A stretch of 28,913 bases of DNA, taken from contig JBMNTU010000015.1 in the NCBI GenBank assembly GCA_050945895.1, positions 1 to 28,913 of the forward strand, written 5' to 3'. The translations under genes and the position numbers were made by a program. Each line of letters opens with the position of its first letter. The stretch's first letter is position 1. The notes beneath the pieces are model-generated. The model was given only the letters and a program-made list of their open reading frames with translations. It was not told where the DNA came from and ran no database searches. This DNA comes from JBMNTU01 sp050945895 (GTDB lineage Bacteria; Bacillota; Clostridia; Christensenellales; Christensenellaceae). This document shows positions 1 to 5,583 of the stretch, piece after piece.

Positions 1-1
1 C

Positions 2-1189
2 CTTGAAAAAATAAAGACCGATCGTCCGGAATTTCTATTTGCAAAGAACAATCTGGCGTTGGCATATTTCTGCCTCAACCGTAAGAAAGCGGCCATTCGT
101 ACAAGCGAGGCCGTGCTCCTAATCGACGAGACAAATATCCATGCAAACTGCAATATGGCGCTTTTTTTAAGCGAATCCGGCCGTTCGGACGAAGCGGATG
201 CATACCTTAAAAAAGTAATGGATATGCAGTACGAGCTAAATGATGATATCCACAAGATTGCCATTACGCTTTGTGAGCTCAAACGGTACGAGGATGCAAT
301 GTCCTATCTGCTGCAAATGAAGGATTATGACCCATACGACGAAAAGACGCTGTTCTACCTGGCCATGACTCTGTACAATACCGGCCGCTACAACGAGGCT
401 ATCAAATATCTGAGTGATGTATGCACGCTTGACCCGCCGGGGTATGTTGCGAATTATTTCATTGGTATGATAAAAGAAATCGTGCAGGGCGAGCGCGAGT
501 TTACGGAAATGGGCTATATGTACCAGGTGCCGCAGGAAGAGGTGCGAAGGCGCATCCGGTATTTGAACGAAAAGCTCAAGCTGGACAGGGAGCAGCTGGA
601 GGTGATTTGGAGACACGATGATACGCTTGCAGACACGCTTACCTGGGGCCTTATCAGCGGGGATGCTTTCATCAAAAAAGCAATGTCCGAAATTTTGGCA
701 AGCTTTAACGATGCGCGCGCCGAAAAAATTCTTAAACGTTTTTTGCTCTGTAAAAACCAGCCCGACGAAATCAAAAACGATGTGTTTTTATCGCTCAAAA
801 AAATGGGCGCAAAGGAACCGTATGTTTCTTATATCGACGGCAGTATCGTAGAGGTGCGGGTAGGGGCGTATGGTTTTTCGACCGAAGAGCTGTCCAAATA
901 CTGCGAAAAAGTTTACATGCGTATATCCGAAGCGATTAAGGAACATTGCAACGGGCAAATCCGCCTTTTAAAGGACTGCGCTTGCCTGTTGGAGCTGTAT
1001 ATACAAAAGGCGGAGCCGGAGTATGTATACGGCGATGTAGCCACGCTTGCTGCTGCAATCCACCACGCAGCGCTCGTTCGAACGGGCCTGTTGGCCAACG
1101 CAGGCGAAGTTGCGGCGTATTACCAGGCAGACCAGGCAGAGCTGACGGCGCTGTCTGCAGAAATTATAGAGACGGTAGACAAGGAATAA
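2..1189 (+). CDS. TPR-repeat protein (5' end outside window)
   Basis: The reading frame is open from the first bases of the window, so the true start lies upstream; 395 residues are visible. The N-terminal ~150 residues are helical TPR-like repeats, with recurring patterns of the type A..L...GR..EA..Y and YNTGRYNEAIKYL, which normally form a protein-protein interaction scaffold. The C-terminal ~240 residues are also mostly helical and charged, and match no domain I can name. No signal peptide or membrane segment is visible in the part seen. The stop is 21 bases before an HD-domain gene and the RNA methyltransferase follows, so the three probably form one operon. A TPR partner for the HD enzyme is a reasonable guess only. 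Family call is firm; function is unknown. Confidence 0.8.
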   Translation, partial: LEKIKTDRPEFLFAKNNLALAYFCLNRKKAAIRTSEAVLLIDETNIHANCNMALFLSESGRSDEADAYLKKVMDMQYELNDDIHKIAITLCELKRYEDAMSYLLQMKDYDPYDEKTLFYLAMTLYNTGRYNEAIKYLSDVCTLDPPGYVANYFIGMIKEIVQGEREFTEMGYMYQVPQEEVRRRIRYLNEKLKLDREQLEVIWRHDDTLADTLTWGLISGDAFIKKAMSEILASFNDARAEKILKRFLLCKNQPDEIKNDVFLSLKKMGAKEPYVSYIDGSIVEVRVGAYGFSTEELSKYCEKVYMRISEAIKEHCNGQIRLLKDCACLLELYIQKAEPEYVYGDVATLAAAIHHAALVRTGLLANAGEVAAYYQADQAELTALSAEIIETVDKE

Positions 1190-1210
1190 AAAAAGCACGA
1201 GGGGTATGAT

Positions 1211-1900
1211 ATGGCAAAATTTACACTGGAAGAGATCCAGGCGAACGAGAAAATTACCGTAATGGTGCAGCATACACAAGACTATCTCGATACGCTGGGG
1301 TATACAGACCACGGGCCGCGGCATGCAGCGTATGTAAGTAAAACGACGGGCAAGATTTTGCACAGCTTGGGCTTCCCGCGTGACCGGGTAGAGCTTGGAA
1401 AAATTGCAGGGTGGATACACGATGTAGGCAATTTCATCAACCGTAAATACCACTCGCTCACGGGCGCTGTGCTGATGTTTGACGAGCTCCAGCAAATTGG
1501 CATGGATTTTGAGGATGTGTGCGTCGTTTGCCAGGCGATTGGCTCGCACGACGAAGAAATCGGAAAGCCGGTCAGCGATATTTCTGCGGCGCTCATTATT
1601 GCAGACAAGGTGGACGCGTACAAAAAACGTGTCAGAAGCAGGGCTGCCAAGCCGGATATCCACATGCGGGTCAACAAGTCTATTTACTGGACCGATGTAG
1701 ATATCAACAAAGAAGAGAGCCTTATTACGTTCGATTTAAAAATGAAGGAATATTCCTCCCCGATGGAGTTTATGCAAATTTACGCCGGACGGATGGAATT
1801 GTGTCAGGAAAGCGCGCAATACCTGGGGTGTACGTTCAAACTGATCATCAACGATCTTGTTATGAACCTGATCGAAACCGACGCGGGGAGCAAACATTGA
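1211..1900 (+). CDS. HD-domain phosphohydrolase
   Basis: A 229-residue soluble protein of the HD metal-dependent phosphohydrolase superfamily. The metal-binding pattern is visible: His34 and His38 in HGPRHAAYV, the His70-Asp71 pair in GWIHDVGNF, then GSHDEE near residue 111 and a later ADKVDAYKKR around residue 131. This is the H...HD...D arrangement of the fold. Such enzymes hydrolyse phosphoester bonds in nucleotides or signalling nucleotides, but the substrate cannot be deduced. The ATG at 1211 is preceded by a purine-rich GAGGGG stretch. It follows the TPR gene closely, and its TGA stop overlaps the TTG start of the methyltransferase, so translation is probably coupled. No GYP motif is present, so it is not a cyclic-di-GMP phosphodiesterase of that class. 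Confidence 0.85.
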   Translation: MAKFTLEEIQANEKITVMVQHTQDYLDTLGYTDHGPRHAAYVSKTTGKILHSLGFPRDRVELGKIAGWIHDVGNFINRKYHSLTGAVLMFDELQQIGMDFEDVCVVCQAIGSHDEEIGKPVSDISAALIIADKVDAYKKRVRSRAAKPDIHMRVNKSIYWTDVDINKEESLITFDLKMKEYSSPMEFMQIYAGRMELCQESAQYLGCTFKLIINDLVMNLIETDAGSKH

Positions 1901-3054
1901 AGCACCGGTGTTATGCCTCGTGCGCATTTGGAATAGAAGGGGTGCTGGCCGCGGAGCTGAAACGCCTGGAGCTGGAAAACATCGCCGCCCAGGATGCGCG
2001 CGTCTATTTTGATGCCGACACAGAAGAAATCGCACGCGCCAATATGTTTTTGCGTACGGCGGATCGGGTATACCTTGTGCTGGACGAGTTTGAAGCGCGT
2101 TCGTTTGAGGAATTGTACGAGCGGGTATCCGCAATTCCGTTTTCCGATATACTGCCTTCCGATGCGCGGTTTCCGGTGAATGGAAACGCGGTCAAAAGCA
2201 CGCTGATGAGTGTTTCCGACATTCAGTCTGTTGGAAAAAAAGCAATAGCGGATGCGCTCAAAAAAACATACCATGCCGAGCGGTTCCCCGAAAACGGCAA
2301 TCTTTTTAATATTTATATCAACATTTATAAAGATACGGCGACCGTGGCCCTAAACACCAGCGGCGCAGGGCTGAACCGGCGCGGCTACCGCCTGAAAAAT
2401 GCCCAGGCGCCCATCAAAGAAACACTGGCAGCCGCCATGATCCAGATCTCACGGTGGACGCACCGCGATTTTTTTGACCCGATGTGCGGCAGCGGCACAA
2501 TTGTGATTGAAGCCGCAATGATGGCGGCAAATATGGCACCCGGCATATACCGTGCATTCGACGCGGCAAACTACGGCAACGATTTTAAGGCCGCTTTTTC
2601 GTTGGCCCGGCAACAGGCAAAGGACCTGTTAAAAACACCCCAAATGGATATTTTTGGGTTCGATATCGACGAAAAAAACCTTGCGCTTGCAAAAGAGCAT
2701 GCCCGTACGATGCAGGTTGGCGAGTGGATCTCGTTTAGAAGGCAGGACGTTCGCAAGTTCAAACAGCCCGAAAAACCGGCGGTGGTCATAACTAACCCGC
2801 CTTATGCCAAGCGCATAGGCGAGCAAAAAGAAACGGATGCGCTGTACCGTGCAATGGGGCAGGCGCTTCGGCCGCTCGAAGATACGCTTGTCTATGTTAT
2901 ATGTGCAAATGAATCGTTCGAGAAAAACTATGGCAGGCGTGCAGATAAAAAACGCAAGCTATACAATGGAAACATTCGTTGCGATTATTACCAGTATTTC
3001 AGGCGGGCAGGTGCCCGCGGACCTGTTCGCGAAGAAGCAGCGTGGGATAAATAG
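1897..3054 (+). CDS. THUMP-domain class I SAM-dependent RNA methyltransferase (RlmL/YpsC-like)
   Basis: A predicted 385-residue enzyme that transfers a methyl group from S-adenosylmethionine to RNA; relatives modify guanosine N2 in 23S rRNA. The N-terminal ~165 residues fit the THUMP/ferredoxin-like RNA-binding module of this family. The Rossmann methyltransferase domain follows, with the SAM-binding motif DPMCGSG at 194-200, an acidic GFDID segment near 254 and the catalytic NPPY motif at 300-303, typical of amino-group methyltransferases. I place the start at TTG 1897, because MKHRCYASCAFGIEG is the usual beginning of the family and the TTG overlaps the preceding stop (TTGA). The frame stays open further upstream, inside the HD gene, but that extension looks non-coding. 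Exact target base is not determined. Confidence 0.88.
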   Translation: MKHRCYASCAFGIEGVLAAELKRLELENIAAQDARVYFDADTEEIARANMFLRTADRVYLVLDEFEARSFEELYERVSAIPFSDILPSDARFPVNGNAVKSTLMSVSDIQSVGKKAIADALKKTYHAERFPENGNLFNIYINIYKDTATVALNTSGAGLNRRGYRLKNAQAPIKETLAAAMIQISRWTHRDFFDPMCGSGTIVIEAAMMAANMAPGIYRAFDAANYGNDFKAAFSLARQQAKDLLKTPQMDIFGFDIDEKNLALAKEHARTMQVGEWISFRRQDVRKFKQPEKPAVVITNPPYAKRIGEQKETDALYRAMGQALRPLEDTLVYVICANESFEKNYGRRADKKRKLYNGNIRCDYYQYFRRAGARGPVREEAAWDK

Positions 3055-3093
3055 CGTCCTGCGCTGCATCAACACACGCTTCAAATGACCGTA

Positions 3094-3891
3094 TCAGATG
3101 TTTGAAGCAGATGGATTTTGGTTTTTAACCTGTGTTTTTTTCCTGAAAAAGAACAGCAGATAAATTCCCGCAGCAATTGCAATGATGCTGATCCATTGGG
3201 ATGTAGACAGCCCCGCCGCGATTCCGCGGATGGCATCGTACCGGAAGAATTCATCCACAAAGCGTATGATTCCATAACCAAGCAGGTATATGCCCAGCAT
3301 GTGCCCGTCCTTGCGCGGCTTTCTGCCCATTTTCAGCATTACAAAAAACAGCGCCAGGCAGGCTGCCGCTTCAATCAGCTGTATGGGCAGCAGCGGTTCG
3401 CCGTGTGGGGCGACTTCGGATGCAGTAAAGTAGACGCCCAAGGTTTGGGAGGGAATTCCGTAGCAGCAGCCGGTCATAAAGCAGCCTACCCGCCCAAATG
3501 CCTGTGCCAGCGGAAGAGATACGATTAGGGTATCGACGATTTTAAACGCCGGTACTTTATAGAGCTTGGCATACAGGAACATCATCGCCACCACGCCGAT
3601 ACAGGCCCCATAGTACACCAGCCCGCCTGCAAGGAAATAATCGAAAAACGATATGCCGTATTGCTCGCGCAGCGCCAAGAATTGCGGGATTCCCTGAATC
3701 GCAAAAAACAGCTTGCCGCCCAAAAAAGCGCCGATGCCGGCAAATATGTATGCGAAAAATGTATCCGAAAGCTGCAGCTCGGCAGGCCTGTGCCGCACAA
3801 GCGCAACAAGCAGTCCGGCGACGTACCCGATCATAATAAAAAACGCATAGGATGGAATTTCCAGTCCGAATAAATTCAGGTAAGGCTGCAT
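3094..3891 (-). CDS. lgt: Lgt-family prolipoprotein diacylglyceryl transferase-like membrane protein
   Basis: A 265-residue polytopic membrane protein of the Lgt family, which transfers diacylglycerol from phosphatidylglycerol to the lipobox cysteine of prolipoproteins. The family frame is clear: several hydrophobic helices, the core G-R-V-G-C-F-M-T-G-C-C-Y-G at 133-145, and a C-terminal RFVDEFFR that matches the conserved Arg/Glu block. Residues usually essential are changed. The Asn of the GNF motif is Cys137, the following Glu position is Cys142, and the usual His of HGG is Tyr94 in VYYGA. It may therefore be a divergent Lgt or a paralogue with another acceptor. Genes on both sides point differently, so it seems monocistronic. 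The ATG at 3891 has a GAAAGG sequence just upstream. Confidence 0.75.
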   Translation of the reverse strand: MQPYLNLFGLEIPSYAFFIMIGYVAGLLVALVRHRPAELQLSDTFFAYIFAGIGAFLGGKLFFAIQGIPQFLALREQYGISFFDYFLAGGLVYYGACIGVVAMMFLYAKLYKVPAFKIVDTLIVSLPLAQAFGRVGCFMTGCCYGIPSQTLGVYFTASEVAPHGEPLLPIQLIEAAACLALFFVMLKMGRKPRKDGHMLGIYLLGYGIIRFVDEFFRYDAIRGIAAGLSTSQWISIIAIAAGIYLLFFFRKKTQVKNQNPSASNI

Positions 3892-3920
3892 AAACGATTT
3901 CCTTTCAACAATTTTTTATT

Positions 3921-3964
3921 GCAGTTTGTCAAATGGTAGGTTATGGCCATTTGCAACAAACTGC
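3921..3964. repeat. Imperfect inverted repeat upstream of the Lgt-like gene
   Basis: GCAGTTTGT and CAAATGG (3921-3936) pair with CCATTTG and ACAAACTGC (3947-3964), with a two-base bulge and a 9-10 base loop. It lies 30 bases upstream of the Lgt-like start, in the probable leader. No T-run follows on either strand, so it is not an obvious terminator. Confidence 0.5.
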
Positions 3965-3983
3965 TATGCAGCGCACATTTTTT

Positions 3984-3999
3984 GGTCGCGCTAGCGACC
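3984..3999. repeat. Short perfect hairpin GGTCGC / GCGACC
   Basis: Six-base arms with a four-base GCTA loop, 20 bases from the larger repeat at 3921-3964. Together they fill the gap between the Lgt-like gene and the terminator of its upstream neighbour. Role unknown; it could be part of a dispersed genomic repeat. Confidence 0.4.
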
Positions 4000-4021
4000 T
4001 ACGTTTAGTTAATACGCTGTA

Positions 4022-4060
4022 AAAAAGAAAACAGGCAGGCAAACCGCCTGCCTGTTTAAT
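4022..4060 (-). terminator. Rho-independent terminator of the DUF4190-like gene
   Basis: On the minus strand, AAACAGGCAGGC and GCCTGCCTGTTT form a 12-bp stem with a GGTTT loop, followed by a T-rich tract (TTCTTTTTT). It starts 8 bases after the stop of the DUF4190-like gene. Confidence 0.9.
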
Positions 4061-4067
4061 GGTTCTT

Positions 4068-4367
4068 TTAAAAATACATGCCTGCACAGCCTGCAACACT
4101 GGCAGCTGTTCCCAGAACGCAGCCAACGCAGCTGATAACAACGACCAGCATAATAATACTCAATACAAGGGCAATAATGCTAAGCACGACGCCGGCTGTC
4201 GCCATTCCCGAAGGCTGTATTTTGCCTGCCTTGATTCCGAGCGATAGGCCGACGATTGCCAAAACCAGCGCGATAATAACTGCAATTAACCCGAAAAAGC
4301 ACAGGACGACGCTGGCGATGCCCAAAATCATCGAGGTAATGGCAAAAGCGTTCGTATTTGAATCCAT
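4068..4367 (-). CDS. Small DUF4190-like two-helix membrane protein
   Basis: A 99-residue hydrophobic protein. A short polar N-terminus (MDSNTNAFA) is followed by a long hydrophobic stretch, a GIKAGKIQPSG loop near the middle and a second hydrophobic stretch, and the end contains several Cys and Gly residues. The ITSMILGIASVV...LAIVGLSLGIKAGK...AGVVLSIIALV layout is the usual appearance of DUF4190 proteins, which have no established function. I use the ATG at 4367, preceded by a strong GGAGGAGG site, rather than an alternative start 33 bases further upstream. It has its own strong promoter (4399-4428) and terminator, so it is a single-gene unit. Confidence 0.75.
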   Translation of the reverse strand: MDSNTNAFAITSMILGIASVVLCFFGLIAVIIALVLAIVGLSLGIKAGKIQPSGMATAGVVLSIIALVLSIIMLVVVISCVGCVLGTAASVAGCAGMYF

Positions 4368-4398
4368 AGAATATTTCCTCCTCCAATGTGGTAAACCC

Positions 4399-4428
4399 AT
4401 TGTATCAGCCGGAGGATGGTTCTGTCAA
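4399..4428 (-). promoter_or_regulatory. Sigma-70-type promoter of the DUF4190-like gene
   Basis: On the minus strand, a consensus -35 TTGACA (4423-4428) is separated by 18 bases from the -10 TACAAT (4399-4404), about 32 bases upstream of the start codon. Confidence 0.8.
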
Positions 4429-4442
4429 CGAAGGAGGTGCAA

Positions 4443-4538
4443 ATGCAAAGCAGCCGTGGGCTGTCGGCGCTTCTTTCTCGCGGCGGGCATAAAAACTCTG
4501 CAATATGTATGAATGGCTTAAAACAGCAAAAAGAATGA
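4443..4538 (+). CDS. Candidate 31-residue small ORF with strong ribosome binding site
   Basis: An AAGGAGGTG sequence at 4431-4439 sits three bases before ATG 4443, which opens a 31-codon frame ending in TGA at 4536-4538. The peptide starts MQSSRGLSALLSRGGH and is basic; it has no membrane segment or known motif. No promoter on this strand is evident just upstream, where the oppositely oriented DUF4190 promoter lies. The ribosome binding site could be chance. Reported because little else explains such a complete Shine-Dalgarno sequence here; evidence of translation is lacking. Confidence 0.25.
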   Translation: MQSSRGLSALLSRGGHKNSAICMNGLKQQKE

Positions 4539-4560
4539 TATGCAACTGCCCGGATGTGCG

Positions 4561-4583
4561 CCTGCAAATCCAATATTTGCAGG
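4561..4583. repeat. Perfect 9-bp inverted repeat upstream of the L,D-transpeptidase promoter
   Basis: CCTGCAAAT, a CCAAT spacer, then ATTTGCAGG: a perfect dyad of 9-base arms. A second dyad, ATATGAC (4593-4599) and GTCATAT (4622-4628), follows and abuts the -10 element. No T-run is adjacent, so these look more like operator sites than terminators. Confidence 0.55.
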
Positions 4584-4607
4584 ATGCCTGAAATATGACT
4601 TTTCCTG

Positions 4608-4636
4608 TTTTCCATGCAGCTGTCATATGATATAAT
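4608..4636 (+). promoter_or_regulatory. Extended -10 promoter of the L,D-transpeptidase gene
   Basis: A consensus TATAAT (4631-4636) is preceded by TGA, giving an extended -10 element. The -35 region 17 bases upstream (TTTTCC, 4608-4613) is weak. The start codon lies 35 bases downstream of the -10. Confidence 0.65.
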
Positions 4637-4670
4637 AACAGCATAAATATAACGGGGAGGGGAATCCTCT

Positions 4671-5576
4671 ATGAAAAAAGTGCTGATTCTGGTTTTGGTG
4701 GTGGCCGCCATTTTATTTTTATCGGGCGCGTCCTTCGACATACAAGAGGGAGAATCTTTTTTCGATTGGTTTGGCCGAATCTGGCGTTCGTTTGTATGGA
4801 GTGCGCAAGAGCCTTCCCTGCAGGAAGAAAACCTGCCCGCCGCTGTGGCCACGCCGACACCCACGCCAAAGCCGACGCCCACTCCCACGCCCATACCAAC
4901 CCCCACCCCCACACCCGAACCTACGCCCGAGCCTTTGCCCGAGCCGTATACCATGGCCTGGCTGGACCGCTATGCGCCCGCTGCTGTTGCCCCGTTTGAA
5001 GAACAGGTGGGCGACAACGGCGATTATGAAGAAATTTTGCAGCGGCCCGACCCCTCGCAATACAAGCTGGTTGTCGATTACCACAACCAATGTGTATTTG
5101 CCTATTCGCAGGATGAAAAGGGCGAATACACAGTTTTAGAACGGGCCATGATCTGCACTACCGGCGGCAATGGAGAATGGACGCCCGAGGGAACCTATTC
5201 CATGGGGGACGATTATCACCGCTTTGGTTTTTTTGTAAACTTTAACTGCTATGCCCAATACTGGACGCAAATGTCGGGCAGCTTTTATTTTCACTCCATT
5301 TTATATTCCGCACGGGATGCTTCCACCTACACGATGAGCTCGTACAACAATCTCGGAAAGCCCGGGTCGCATGGATGCATACGCCTGCTGGTGCCGGATG
5401 CGCGCTGGATATACGAAAACTGCGCACCCGAAACAATTTGTGTGGTCACTACAGAATTTGAAAAGGACGAGGCACTAAAAAACGCCCTTCGAAACGGGTA
5501 CGAGGGCGCGACAGATTATGTTGCACCGGACGAAAACGAAGACGAAGAGGAAGAGGAAGAGGCTCAGGAGGGTTAA
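4671..5576 (+). CDS. YkuD-type L,D-transpeptidase, membrane-anchored or secreted
   Basis: A 301-residue protein predicted to act outside the membrane on peptidoglycan, forming or exchanging L,D-peptide bonds at meso-diaminopimelate. Residues 1-20 form a signal or anchor helix. A flexible Thr-Pro/Glu-Pro repeat linker (about 61-92) leads to the YkuD domain from about residue 130 to 262. The catalytic signature is complete: His208 in FYFHS, then SHGCIRL at 233-239 with Cys236 and Arg238. The tail (about 287-301) is almost all Glu/Asp, unusual for the family and perhaps metal- or wall-binding. The linker is encoded by C-rich short-period DNA prone to length change. ATG 4671 follows a GGGGAGGGG site. 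It converges with the cyclic-di-GMP gene, with only 7 bases between the stops. Confidence 0.92.
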   Translation: MKKVLILVLVVAAILFLSGASFDIQEGESFFDWFGRIWRSFVWSAQEPSLQEENLPAAVATPTPTPKPTPTPTPIPTPTPTPEPTPEPLPEPYTMAWLDRYAPAAVAPFEEQVGDNGDYEEILQRPDPSQYKLVVDYHNQCVFAYSQDEKGEYTVLERAMICTTGGNGEWTPEGTYSMGDDYHRFGFFVNFNCYAQYWTQMSGSFYFHSILYSARDASTYTMSSYNNLGKPGSHGCIRLLVPDARWIYENCAPETICVVTTEFEKDEALKNALRNGYEGATDYVAPDENEDEEEEEEAQEG

Positions 5577-5583
5577 CTTATAC

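Noticed and set aside
1519..1896. A longer start for the RNA methyltransferase inside the HD gene
   Set aside because: The 126 extra residues are a frame-shifted reading of the HD gene, and the family N-terminus begins at TTG 1897.
3078..3108. Inverted repeat GCTTCAAA / TTTGAAGC between the converging methyltransferase and Lgt-like genes, considered as a bidirectional terminator
   Set aside because: The stem is AT-rich with a 15-base loop and there is no T-run on either side.
4861..4940. C-rich short repeats, considered as a CRISPR-like or mobile repeat
   Set aside because: They encode the Thr-Pro linker of the L,D-transpeptidase and have no spacer structure.
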